This document shows positions 13,491 through 21,545 of a stretch of 27,000 nt of DNA, in pieces. This DNA comes from Nocardioidaceae bacterium (GTDB lineage Bacteria > Actinomycetota > Actinomycetes > Propionibacteriales > Nocardioidaceae), in NCBI GenBank assembly GCA_013811715.1, contig JACCUS010000035.1, forward strand, positions 1 through 27,000. Reading direction: 5' to 3'. Each line of letters opens with the position of its first letter. Within the stretch, counting starts at the first letter, position 1. Under the pieces are notes generated by a model. The model worked only from the letters and a program-made list of their open reading frames with translations. It was not told the DNA's origin and searched no databases. The position numbers and the translations under genes are program-made.

Positions 13491-13580
13491 AAACGAAAAG
13501 GCCGCGGATCCCGGTGTCGGGGTCCGCGGCTTGGAGGTGCCGGTCGAGAGAGTTCACTTCTAGACCGGTGGGCTCCAAGC
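13491..13580 (-). promoter_or_regulatory. whiB7 attenuator: intrinsic terminator plus competing upstream stem
   Basis: Just before whiB7 the minus strand forms a terminator: 12-bp arms at 13530-13519 and 13512-13501 (one mismatch), a 6-nt loop, then CTTTTCGTTT. Upstream of it GCTTGGAG (13580-13573) pairs with CTCCAAGC (13536-13529), and CCGGTC (13568-13563) with GACCGG (13545-13540). The 5' arms of this second stem lie in the last codons of the upstream ORF, and its 3' end overlaps the terminator's first bases by 2 nt. This is the layout expected when ribosome position on the upstream ORF decides whether RNA polymerase reads into whiB7. Confidence 0.75.
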
Positions 13581-13757
13581 ACGGACGCCCTTGAAGGCGT
13601 CCTTGACGAATGCCGGCACGCGAGTGCGGTATGCGGACACAGTGGTCCCAGCAGCGAGGCGACGACCCTCGAGGGACGCACCCGTCTCCAACCCGTGGGC
13701 GAGGGCAGGCATGCGGACGCGCGTCGCCATGGTCGTCGCGATCGTGGTGTAGATCAT
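13560..13757 (-). CDS. Upstream ORF (65 aa) in the whiB7 leader
   Basis: This short frame starts with ATG at 13757, preceded by GGGAGGGG at about 6 nt, and ends with TAG at 13560-13562. The peptide begins MIYTTIATTMATRVRMP and ends FKGVRAWSPPV; it has no known domain. Its last codons form one arm of the leader stem, so translation and stem formation exclude each other. In mycobacteria and Streptomyces an upstream ORF in the whiB7/wblC leader is known to couple ribosome inhibition to read-through; the same role is inferred here. Prolines near the end (SPPV) would slow ribosomes close to the stem. Confidence 0.72.
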   Translation of the reverse strand: MIYTTIATTMATRVRMPALAHGLETGASLEGRRLAAGTTVSAYRTRVPAFVKDAFKGVRAWSPPV

Positions 13758-13853
13758 CTTCTGCCCCTCCCTTCCGAAAGAGCCGGTGTCGAGGCGTGGC
13801 ACGCGCTCGACGCTGTCATGGTCAGCAGATGGCTGACCCTCTGCGGTGCTTGA

Positions 13854-13883
13854 AGCGTACGCGCCCGCGGTTTCGGGGCGCAA
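13854..13883 (-). promoter_or_regulatory. whiB7 promoter with AT-rich flank
   Basis: On the minus strand a -35 TTGCGC (13883-13878), an 18-nt spacer and a -10 TACGCT (13859-13854) predict a start near 13847. Directly upstream of the -35 is an AT-rich patch (GGTAAACCAT), the kind of site WhiB7 contacts, so autoactivation is likely. The early leader holds a 7-bp hairpin at 13820-13838. Confidence 0.6.
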
Positions 13884-13924
13884 ATGGTTTACCGAGATTT
13901 CCGAAAGAATCCTCCGAAACGCCT

Positions 13925-16048
13925 TCAGAGCCGGTCAGGCGCGGGATGATTTGCGGCGCACAGCGCCAAGATGTCCTGCCCATACTTGTCGATCTTGGTC
14001 GGCCCGATGCCCGGCACCCGCACCAGTCCGGCGACGTCTCGGGGCTGTGTCTCGGCGAGCGCGGTCATGGTCGCGTCGGTGAAGACGCAGTACGCCGGCA
14101 CCTTCTCCTCCCCGGCGCGATCCTTGCGCCAGCCACGGAGCGCCTCGTACAAGCCTTCGTCGTAGCTGCTGGGGCAGTCGGCGCAGCGTCCCAGCTTGCG
14201 CTCACGGGGATCGGTCAATGGCCGCGAGCACACCCGGCACGAGGCCATCTTCGCGGCTCGCGTACGCCGTCTGCCCGCCGCCGAGCCGCTCGGGCCGGCG
14301 GGGCGCTGCCGCTCGGCGAGCAGCCCGTCGAGGAACCGGCTCGGACCTCGCGACCCACGCCCGCCCGGAGTCCGGGCAGCAGACCAGGTGACGCTGAGCC
14401 GGTCGGCAGCTCGGGTCACCCCGACGTAGAGCAGCCGCCGCTCTTCGTCGACGGCCGCGGCGGTGTCGGCGTACACGATCGGCATCATGCCCTCGTGCAT
14501 GCCGACCAGGAACACGATCTGCCACTCCAGGCCCTTGGCTGAGTGCAGGGTCGTCAACGTGACCCCGTCGCCGAGCGGGGCGTGCTGCGCCGCCGCGCGA
14601 CGCTCCAGCTCGGCGACAAAGCCCCCCAGGTCGAGGGCGGGATGAGAGGTGGCTGTCTCAGCTGCCACGGCGACCAGGGCCTGCAGCGACTCCCATCGGT
14701 CGCGGACGCTGCCCCGCCCGACTGGCGGCGTCGCCGACCAGCCCATCGCGGCGAGCACGTGAGTCACCGAGGCGACCAGCCCACCTGCCGGCGAGGGGTC
14801 GGTTGCCGCCTCCGCGGCCGCGACCCCGTCGTCTGCACGAGCAGCACCCCGGAGCAGCGTGATCGCCTGCTTGACCTCGCCCCGGTCGAAGAAGCGCTCT
14901 GCGCCGCGGACGACGAACGGGATGGACTGATCCGCGAGCGCCTCCTCGAAACTCTCCGACTGGGCGTTGATGCGGAAGAGCACGGCGATGTCGGCCGCCG
15001 CAGTGCCGGCGGAGATCGCCGCGGAGATCGCCTTCGCGACCGCAGCCGCTTCGGACACCTCGTCGGCATGGCCGGTGAAGCTGACTGCTGGGCCCGGTTG
15101 CCGGACTGCCATGAGCTGTACTGCGGACTTGCCGAGCTGGGGACCCATCACGGTGTTGGCGGTCGAGATGACCTCCGGAGTCGATCGGTAGTTGCGCATC
15201 AGCGTGACCGAGGAGGTGCCGGGGTGTCTGCGCCCGAAGCCGAGCAGGTGCTCGGCCGAGGCGCCGGCGAACGAGTAGATCGTCTGGGCCGGGTCGCCCA
15301 CGACACACAGCTCGTCTCGACCACCGAGCCACAGGTCGAGCAATGCGCACTGGATGGGGCTGACGTCTTGGAACTCGTCGACGACGAACCACCGGTACTG
15401 ACGTCGGACGGCGGCCGCCACCCGCTCGTCTCCGCTCAGCACGGCGGCCGCGCACAGCAAGACGTCCTCCATGTCGATCCGCTGCCGGGATCGCTTGACG
15501 TCTTCGTAGCTCTCGTAGATCTTCGCCACCGTCGCGGCGTCGTAGCCGTCGACCGCACGGGCGGCGTCGGGCGCGAGCTTTTCGTAGTCGTCGGGTCTGA
15601 CGTTGGAGACCTTCGCCCATTCGATCTCACCGGCGAGATCGCGCAGGTCGGACTGGCTCGCCTTGAGCCGGCTGTGGCCCACCGCTTCGCCGAGCAGGCC
15701 GAGCTTGGACGAGACCAGCCGCGGCAGCTCGGCGTCGTACACCTGCGGCCAGAAGTAGCGCGCCTGCCGAAGTGCCGCTGAGTGGAAGGTGCGAGCCTGC
15801 ACGCCGACCGCCCCCAGCCTGGCCAGCCGTTGCCGCAGCTCACCCGCGGCGCGGGTGGTGAACGTCACCGCGAGCACCTCGGTCGGGACCATCACCCCCG
15901 ACGCCACTCCGTACGCGATCCGGTGGGTGATCGCCCGGGTCTTGCCGGTGCCAGCGCCCGCGAGGACCTTCACCGGCCCTTCCAAGAGGGTGGCCACCTC
16001 GCGCTGCTCCGGGTCGAGTCCTTCGAGCAGCCGATCGGCGTCAGCCAC
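13925..16048 (-). CDS. uvrD2: ATP-dependent DNA helicase UvrD2
   Basis: This 707-residue superfamily 1A helicase is the counterpart of M. tuberculosis Rv3198c. Motifs appear in order: Walker A LAGAGTGKTRAITHRI, VTFTTRAAGELRQRL, motif II WFVVDEFQDVSPIQ, VGDPAQTIYSFAGA, LMRNYRST, HSAKGLEWQIVFL and LLYVGVTRA. After the motor comes a tetracysteine module (residues 604-625, CRVC...CADC) and an HRDC domain (about 630-700, with VPGIGPTKIDKYG), the tail known for UvrD2. It unwinds DNA 3'-5' in repair. The start is GTG at 16048 with GAGGAGG 5 nt upstream. whiB7's promoter begins about 40 nt after the stop. Confidence 0.96.
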   Translation of the reverse strand: MADADRLLEGLDPEQREVATLLEGPVKVLAGAGTGKTRAITHRIAYGVASGVMVPTEVLAVTFTTRAAGELRQRLARLGAVGVQARTFHSAALRQARYFWPQVYDAELPRLVSSKLGLLGEAVGHSRLKASQSDLRDLAGEIEWAKVSNVRPDDYEKLAPDAARAVDGYDAATVAKIYESYEDVKRSRQRIDMEDVLLCAAAVLSGDERVAAAVRRQYRWFVVDEFQDVSPIQCALLDLWLGGRDELCVVGDPAQTIYSFAGASAEHLLGFGRRHPGTSSVTLMRNYRSTPEVISTANTVMGPQLGKSAVQLMAVRQPGPAVSFTGHADEVSEAAAVAKAISAAISAGTAAADIAVLFRINAQSESFEEALADQSIPFVVRGAERFFDRGEVKQAITLLRGAARADDGVAAAEAATDPSPAGGLVASVTHVLAAMGWSATPPVGRGSVRDRWESLQALVAVAAETATSHPALDLGGFVAELERRAAAQHAPLGDGVTLTTLHSAKGLEWQIVFLVGMHEGMMPIVYADTAAAVDEERRLLYVGVTRAADRLSVTWSAARTPGGRGSRGPSRFLDGLLAERQRPAGPSGSAAGRRRTRAAKMASCRVCSRPLTDPRERKLGRCADCPSSYDEGLYEALRGWRKDRAGEEKVPAYCVFTDATMTALAETQPRDVAGLVRVPGIGPTKIDKYGQDILALCAANHPAPDRL

Positions 16049-16094
16049 GCGATCCTCCTCACACCGGGAAGCAGCCGGCACCGGGTTGCGTTGA

Positions 16095-16110
16095 TAACCT
16101 CACAAGCCTA
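16095..16110. promoter_or_regulatory. Overlapping divergent promoter region of uvrD2 and mrx1
   Basis: A minus-strand -10 TAGGCT (16110-16105) would serve uvrD2 with a leader of about 50 nt. A plus-strand TAACCT (16095-16100) would serve mrx1 with a leader of about 26 nt. The -35 regions are weak by eye. Confidence 0.4.
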
Positions 16111-16132
16111 GACGTCAGAAGGGACACTCTCG

Positions 16133-16375
16133 ATGTCAGCCCAGCTCACGATCTACTCCACGCCCTGGTGTGGGTACTGCCACCGGCTCAAGGGGCAGCT
16201 CGACCGCGAAGGCATCGGCTACATCGAGGTCGACATCGAACGTGAGCCCGAGGCGGCCGACGTGGTGGAGCGGGTCAACAACGGCAACCAGACGGTTCCC
16301 ACGCTCGTCTTCCCCGACGGCAGCGCCCTTACCAACCCCAGCCTCGCAGCGGTGAAGGGCAAGCTCGCCTCCTGA
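16133..16375 (+). CDS. mrx1: Mycoredoxin (glutaredoxin-like, Mrx1)
   Basis: This 80-residue glutaredoxin fold protein has the active site Cys13-Gly-Tyr-Cys16 and the cis-Pro TVP loop near residue 55, and it ends SLAAVKGKL. It matches the actinobacterial mycoredoxins that reduce mycothiol-protein mixed disulfides (M. tuberculosis Rv3198A, also beside uvrD2). The ATG at 16133 is preceded by AAGGGAC at 8-9 nt. It faces uvrD2 divergently and converges with nudC; a palindromic repeat lies in the convergent gap. Confidence 0.93.
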   Translation: MSAQLTIYSTPWCGYCHRLKGQLDREGIGYIEVDIEREPEAADVVERVNNGNQTVPTLVFPDGSALTNPSLAAVKGKLAS

Positions 16376-16442
16376 CGTTGTCGACGCCCCACCTCCACGC
16401 CGAGCCACTCTCCTGATTCGCCACGCCCCCACGTACCCTCCT

Positions 16443-16503
16443 CGCAATTGCGGGAAACCTGCGCTCAAACGGCGGGTGGAGCCACAAGTTTCCCGCATTT
16501 CGC
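16443..16503. repeat. About 60-bp palindromic repeat element, copy A
   Basis: The element begins GCAATTGCGGGAAAC and ends GTTTCCCGCATTTCGC. Arms 16446-16458 and 16488-16500 pair over 13 bp with one mismatch around a 29-nt loop. A closely similar copy is at 25700-25761. It stands between the convergent mrx1 and nudC genes. Confidence 0.8.
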
Positions 16504-16560
16504 GGGGCCTGGACGCTAGCCAGCCGCAAGTCGGCGGGGCCGGACGCTAGCTGCGGCTGG
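16502..16560. repeat. Duplicated 18-mer and inverted repeat over the nudC stop
   Basis: GCGGGGCC(T)GGACGCTAGC occurs at 16502-16520 and again at 16534-16551, a direct repeat of period about 32. CCAGCCGCA (16520-16528) is the exact inverse of TGCGGCTGG (16552-16560). The nudC stop codon lies in the second direct copy, so the gene's end seems to have been duplicated. Confidence 0.7.
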
Positions 16561-17515
16561 CGGGCAGATCGTCGCCGTACCAGCTGGTGATGAGCGCCCC
16601 AGCGATCGAGATCGTGGTGGGCAGCACCAGCTCGCCCGACTCCACCTCGTGCTTGACGTCCGCGCGGGTGAACCAGCGCGCTTCGGTGATCTCGGTGCCG
16701 TCGACCACGATGTCCGTCGTCGACGCGGTGGCGAAGAAGCCCAGCATCAGACTGGACGGGAACGGCCAGGGCTGGCTGCCCGCGTAGCCGACGTCGGCAA
16801 CGTCGACTCCGGTCTCCTCCTTCACCTCCCGCACGACCGCCTGTTCTGGGGACTCTCCCGGCTCGACGAAGCCCGCAAGCGTTGAGTACCAACCGGGGGC
16901 GCGCGCGGAGTTGTGCCCGAGCAGGCACCGGTCGTCCGCATCGACGACGAGCATGATCACCGCGGGATCGGTCCTCGGAAAGTGCTGGGCACCGCAGCTC
17001 GGGCAGGTTCGCGACTCTCCTGCCGACGCGACCTCGGTCTCGGCGCCGCACAGCGAACACCTCGGATGACGCAGGTGCCAGCCGGTCAAGGACACCGCGT
17101 GCACCGCGAGGGATGCCTGTACGTCGTCAAGCCTGCCCGCGACCTGACGAAGCGACCCGAACGGCCACCCCTGCGTCGGGTCGTCGATCTTCCCCGTCGC
17201 CACCGTCTCCGCATTGGCCCCGTCGTTGCCGCCCCCCTCCGGGCTCGGCGGGTCGGCCACGATGACCAGGAAGTAGGCGGTGCCGTCGACCGCGCCGAGA
17301 AGCATCCGCTCTCCGGGCGGCGCGTCCTGCGGCGACACCAGGCGCAGCGAACCCTCGCCGTCGCCAAGCGCCAGATCCCAGCCGCGCATGACGAGCACCC
17401 TGGTTGCGGAGTCCGTCCATGCGGTGTCGAGGAACTCCTCATCTCCGCGACGCTCGCACAGCCGGTCATGGGCGGCGTTGCGGAACGGGAATGGCGGCAG
17501 CGAGCCCGATGTCAC
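16547..17515 (-). CDS. nudC: NADH pyrophosphatase NudC
   Basis: This 322-residue Nudix enzyme hydrolyses NAD(H) to NMN(H) and AMP and can remove NAD caps from RNA. A zinc ribbon is formed by Cys153, Cys156, Cys171 and Cys174 (CSLCG...CPSCG). The Nudix box is GFVEPGESPEQAVVREVKEE near residues 215-234. The NADH-specific SQPWPFP block follows near residue 246, which separates NudC from other Nudix enzymes. The start is GTG at 17515, set by a TAGGGT box 7 nt upstream; a farther in-frame ATG at 17554 lies upstream of that promoter. Counterpart of M. tuberculosis Rv3199c. It is divergent from deoD. Confidence 0.95.
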   Translation of the reverse strand: MTSGSLPPFPFRNAAHDRLCERRGDEEFLDTAWTDSATRVLVMRGWDLALGDGEGSLRLVSPQDAPPGERMLLGAVDGTAYFLVIVADPPSPEGGGNDGANAETVATGKIDDPTQGWPFGSLRQVAGRLDDVQASLAVHAVSLTGWHLRHPRCSLCGAETEVASAGESRTCPSCGAQHFPRTDPAVIMLVVDADDRCLLGHNSARAPGWYSTLAGFVEPGESPEQAVVREVKEETGVDVADVGYAGSQPWPFPSSLMLGFFATASTTDIVVDGTEITEARWFTRADVKHEVESGELVLPTTISIAGALITSWYGDDLPASRS

Positions 17516-17522
17516 AGACCCG

Positions 17523-17528
17523 ACCCTA
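17523..17528 (-). promoter_or_regulatory. -10 element of nudC, leaderless
   Basis: TAGGGT on the minus strand ends 7 nt before the GTG at 17515. The facing deoD start (17560) has a weaker CAAGAT box at 17546-17551. Confidence 0.55.
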
Positions 17529-17559
17529 CTTCGCGGGTCGTCTGGCAAGATCACGGGCC

Positions 17560-18282
17560 ATGAGCACCCATATCGGCGCCGAGCCTGGTCAGATCGCCCC
17601 TCGAGTCCTGCTCCCGGGCGACCCGCTGCGGGCCAAGTGGATCGCCGAGACCTACCTGGATGAAGCGACGTGCTACTCGACGGTCCGCAACATGTTGGGC
17701 TACTCCGGCACCTACCGCGGTGAGCCCATCTCCGTGCAGGGCACCGGGATGGGGCAGCCGTCGGCCTCGATCTATGCCAGTGAGCTGATCCGCGACTACG
17801 ACGTCCAGCAGCTGGTGCGGGTCGGCTCCTGCGGAGCTGTCTCGGAGTCGCTAGAGGTACGCGACGTGGTGTTGGCCATCAGCGCGGCGACCGACTCGTC
17901 GATGAACAAGGTCCGCTTCGAAGGGCTCGACTACGCGGCGACCGCGGACTTCGGGCTGCTGCGCGCCGCCGACCAGGCCGCATCCGCGCTGGGTCTGACG
18001 CCGACCGTCGCGCAGGTCTTCTCCGCTGACTCGTTCTACTCCGACCGCCCGGAGCTGTTGACGCGGATGGCGGAGTACGGCGTGGTGGCTGTCGAGATGG
18101 AGTGCAACGCGCTCTACACCCTGGCCGCCAAGCACCGCCGCCGGGCGCTCACGGTGTGCACCGTCTCCGACCACGTGCTCACCGGCGCGGAGACGACGGC
18201 GGACGAGCGGGAACGGACCTTCGCGGAGATGGTGGCGATCGCCCTCGAGGCCATGCTCGCCACCCCGCTGAGCCAGTCCTAG
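17560..18282 (+). CDS. deoD: Purine nucleoside phosphorylase, DeoD type
   Basis: The product has 240 residues, normal for the hexameric DeoD class. It splits purine (deoxy)nucleosides with phosphate to base and (deoxy)ribose 1-phosphate in purine salvage. Recognisable parts are LLPGDPLRAKWIAE near the start (phosphate site), VGSCGAV, the VEMECNALY nucleoside-binding segment, and CTVSDHVLTG, which carries the catalytic Asp. The ATG at 17560 fits the N-terminus of the family; the frame is open farther upstream, but only into nudC. No ribosome-binding site is seen, so the mRNA may be leaderless. Its stop codon overlaps that of adnB on the other strand. Confidence 0.95.
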   Translation: MSTHIGAEPGQIAPRVLLPGDPLRAKWIAETYLDEATCYSTVRNMLGYSGTYRGEPISVQGTGMGQPSASIYASELIRDYDVQQLVRVGSCGAVSESLEVRDVVLAISAATDSSMNKVRFEGLDYAATADFGLLRAADQAASALGLTPTVAQVFSADSFYSDRPELLTRMAEYGVVAVEMECNALYTLAAKHRRRALTVCTVSDHVLTGAETTADERERTFAEMVAIALEAMLATPLSQS

Positions 18283-21200
18283 CCGCCGGTGACGAGGCGC
18301 TCGATCTCGCCGCGGTCGGGCAGGTCGTCGTACGCGACGATGTCACCCGAGCGCACGTAGTAGAACGCCGCCTCAACCGCGCTCACGTCCAGCCCGGTCA
18401 GCTCTGCCCATGCCAGCCGGTAGATGGCGAGCTGTAGCGGATCCGCGGTCTGCGCCTGGTTGGTCTTCCAGTCGACCACCTGGTAGCCCCGGCCCGTCTG
18501 GTAGACGGCGTCGATGCGGCCGCGGACCACCTGCCCCGCGAGCACCAGCGCGAACGGCGTCTCGACCTGATGGGGCGGACGGTCGCCGTACGGCCCTGCC
18601 TTGAACGCATCGGCCAGCTGTCGCAGCTCGACGTCGTCGCCGATGCCGTGGTCGGCGCGGCCGGGCAGATCGTCGGGGTCCAGCAACTGCTGCTGGCCGA
18701 CATGCGCCTCGACCCACGCGTGGAAGCGGGTCCCGAAGCGAGCCGCCGCTGACGGCTTGCGCGGCATCGGCCGCGCAAGCTCCTTCGCCAGGCCCTCCGG
18801 GTCGTCCTTGAGCCGAAGCATCGTGGTCGCCGAGAGGGTCGCCGGGAGCGGTACGACGACCTGCTCGGCCCGGCTGACCCGTGTCTCGTCGATGAGCCCG
18901 GCCAGCTCTCGATCCCACTGTTCGACGGCCGCCCGCTCGTCGAGCATGAGCTCGTCGTCGGCAGCCTCGGCGGCGACTCGCCACCCGGCCTCCGCGGCGG
19001 ACTGCACGAGCGCCGCCGCCGCGAGGCGCTGGTCGACCTCGTCGTCACCTGCCCCGACCGGCCAGGAGTACCGCTCGAGTGAACGGTTGGAAGGATTCTC
19101 GTCGTCTTCGTCGGGCGCGGGAGCGGTGATTTCCGGCTCTCCGCCCCGCGACTTGATGCTCTCGATGATCCGGGTCATGAAGTCGGAGGGGCCGCGCGGA
19201 AGTTTCTGCTCCGGCCCCCACCAGTGGCACGAAACCACCAGCTCTCGGCGTGGCCGGGTGACTGCGACATAGCCCAGGCGTCGCTCCTCGAGCAGCTCGT
19301 GGGCCTTGGAGTCGTCGATGAACGCCTGCAGCCCCTTGGTGCTCCGCTCCGAGAGGTGCGGCAGGTCGACGGCGTCGCCACGCAACGGTGCCGGCAGCTC
19401 GGACATGGCGGTCGGCCAGCGTGACCGTCCCTGCGCCGACGGAAAGACCTTCGTGCAGACGCCGGGGACGAAGACGACGTCCCACTCCAGCCCCTTGGCC
19501 CGGTGGACCGTCAACAACTTGACCGAGTTGGCGTCGGTGGGCAGTGCCAGCGCCAGCCCGTTGCCGTACTCCTCCTCCGCCTCGAGGTATGCCAGCAGCC
19601 CGGGCAAGGAGGCGTCGCCGTCGACGCCGGCGAACGACGAGACGGCGTCGAGAAACGTCGAGAGGTTGCCGCGCCGAGAGGCCGCAACGGTGGACGTGGA
19701 CGAGGCCAGCTCGACTTCGAGCCCGGTGACCTCGATGACCCGCCGGACCAGGTCGAGCAACGGCTCACCGACGTGCCGGCGCAATGCCCGAAGCTCTGTT
19801 GCCAGCAGGGCGAACCGCTGCCGGGCCGGCGCCGAGTAATCGTAGCCGCCGAGGTCCTCGAGCGCCTCGAGCAGCGAGACGACGTCAGCCGGGTCGACGC
19901 CCGTAACCGCCTCTTCGAGCTGCCCGACGATGCCGTCGAGCTCGGTCGAGCCGGCCTCGTCGGCGTCAGGTCGCGCCAACCACTTGGCCCGGCGGCCGAG
20001 CAGAGCGAGGTCACGGATGCCGATGGCCCAGCGTGGGCCGGTCAGCAGCGCCAGCAGCGCGGCGTTGGCGGTGACGTCGTGGATCACTTCGAGGGTGGCG
20101 ACGACCTCGGCAATCTCTGGCATCTGCAGCAGCCCGCTGAGGCCGACCACCTCGACGGGTACGCCGGCGCCGGTGAGCGCGTCATGGACATCGGCGGCGG
20201 TCTTGTTGTCCCGGACCAGGACACCGATCTGGCCCCAGGTCGGCACCGGCATCGAGCTGTGCGCCTTGGGCACCGCGGCCGCCAAGAAGTCCAGCTCGTC
20301 TCGGTAGGTCAGCAGCGTGGCGGCGCGCACCGACCCCGCTGGTGCGCCGGATCGCGGCGCCAGCGGCTCGCTGCCGGCATGAGTGGTGTGGAGCTCGGCG
20401 GCGAGCGCGTTGGCGGTCTGCAGCACCTGGACGTCGGACCTGCGGTTGACGCTCAGCGGGAAGCGGGAGACCCCGGGAAGCGCGGATGCGTCCGCCACCG
20501 GGAAGTCCTGGGGGAACTGCTCGATGTTCCTTACCGAGGCGCCCCGCCAGCCGTAGATGGCCTGGCAGGGGTCGCCCACCGCCGTAACCGGGTGCCCACG
20601 ACCCTCCCCGTCGGACGGGCCCGAGAAGAGCCGGGTCAACAGGAGCGCTTGGGCCACCGAGGTGTCTTGGTACTCGTCGAGCAGCACAACCTTGAATCTG
20701 TCGCGTTCGGCGACGCCGACCTCGGGACATGTCTGGGCGAGCTGGGCCCCCCTGGCCATCTGGTCGGAGAAATCCATCACGCCGAGGGCGTCCTTGAGCC
20801 TCCGGTAGCCTTCGACGAGCCCGAGCAGCTCGGCCCGCTTCTCGAAGGTCGCCACCACCCTTCGGATCTCGTTCGTCTGCTTTGACTGGAGCCAGCGCGG
20901 CGCCTCCGCACGTTGGAACCGCCGCAGCTCGTCGATGCTCACCAGGTGCTCGGACAGCTGTGCGTCCAAGGCGAGCAGCGCCGAGACGCTCGTCGGCACC
21001 CAGGTGCTGAGATGCTCGATGGGACCGGTGTGCTCGCGGATGGCCCGGGCGGCCAGCTGGAACCTGGACGCATCTGCGATGAGGCGGGTGTCGGGCTCGT
21101 GCCCGATGCGCAGCCCATGCTCGGCAAGCAGCCGGGCGGCGTAGGCGTGGTAGGTCAACACGGTCGGCTCGGCGAACTCGTCGTCGGTCAGGGGAGCGCC

Positions 21201-21545
21201 CGGCCCCGGTGCCAACCCCGCCTGGGTCAGCGAGCCGCGGACGCGGTGCGCCAGCTCTGCGGTGGCCTTGTTGGTGAAGGTCAGCCCGAGCACCTCGTCG
21301 GGCTTCACGGCACCGGTCCCGACGAGCCAGACGACGCGTGCCGCCATCACCGTGGTCTTTCCTGACCCTGCTCCGGCGACGATCACTCCCGGCGCCAGCG
21401 GCGCGGTGATCGCGGTGAGCTGCTGGTCACTGAACGGGGTCTGCATCAACCGACACAGGTCGGCAGTCGACGAGATCGACCGGCCGCGCTGTTCGGTGTC
21501 CAAGCCCGCTCTCCCCTCGAGGTTGCGCAACGGCTCCGACGTCAC
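18279..21545 (-). CDS. adnB: AdnB subunit of the AdnAB helicase-nuclease
   Basis: This 1088-residue protein is one half of AdnAB, the actinobacterial counterpart of RecBCD/AddAB that resects double-strand breaks. The N-terminal UvrD-like motor has Walker A AGAGSGKTTVMAARV, LTFTNKATAELAHRV, motif II VVLLDEYQDTSVAQA, AVGDPCQAIYGWRGAS, LTVHRAKGLEWDVVFVPG and RRLGYVAVTRP. The C-terminal RecB-type nuclease shows GRIDAVYQ, VVDWKTNQ and QLAIYRLAW. The start is GTG at 21545, whose GTGA overlaps the adnA stop. The frame is open to 21581, but that would overlap adnA by 40 nt. Counterpart of M. tuberculosis Rv3201c. Confidence 0.95.
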   Translation of the reverse strand: MTSEPLRNLEGRAGLDTEQRGRSISSTADLCRLMQTPFSDQQLTAITAPLAPGVIVAGAGSGKTTVMAARVVWLVGTGAVKPDEVLGLTFTNKATAELAHRVRGSLTQAGLAPGPGAPLTDDEFAEPTVLTYHAYAARLLAEHGLRIGHEPDTRLIADASRFQLAARAIREHTGPIEHLSTWVPTSVSALLALDAQLSEHLVSIDELRRFQRAEAPRWLQSKQTNEIRRVVATFEKRAELLGLVEGYRRLKDALGVMDFSDQMARGAQLAQTCPEVGVAERDRFKVVLLDEYQDTSVAQALLLTRLFSGPSDGEGRGHPVTAVGDPCQAIYGWRGASVRNIEQFPQDFPVADASALPGVSRFPLSVNRRSDVQVLQTANALAAELHTTHAGSEPLAPRSGAPAGSVRAATLLTYRDELDFLAAAVPKAHSSMPVPTWGQIGVLVRDNKTAADVHDALTGAGVPVEVVGLSGLLQMPEIAEVVATLEVIHDVTANAALLALLTGPRWAIGIRDLALLGRRAKWLARPDADEAGSTELDGIVGQLEEAVTGVDPADVVSLLEALEDLGGYDYSAPARQRFALLATELRALRRHVGEPLLDLVRRVIEVTGLEVELASSTSTVAASRRGNLSTFLDAVSSFAGVDGDASLPGLLAYLEAEEEYGNGLALALPTDANSVKLLTVHRAKGLEWDVVFVPGVCTKVFPSAQGRSRWPTAMSELPAPLRGDAVDLPHLSERSTKGLQAFIDDSKAHELLEERRLGYVAVTRPRRELVVSCHWWGPEQKLPRGPSDFMTRIIESIKSRGGEPEITAPAPDEDDENPSNRSLERYSWPVGAGDDEVDQRLAAAALVQSAAEAGWRVAAEAADDELMLDERAAVEQWDRELAGLIDETRVSRAEQVVVPLPATLSATTMLRLKDDPEGLAKELARPMPRKPSAAARFGTRFHAWVEAHVGQQQLLDPDDLPGRADHGIGDDVELRQLADAFKAGPYGDRPPHQVETPFALVLAGQVVRGRIDAVYQTGRGYQVVDWKTNQAQTADPLQLAIYRLAWAELTGLDVSAVEAAFYYVRSGDIVAYDDLPDRGEIERLVTGG

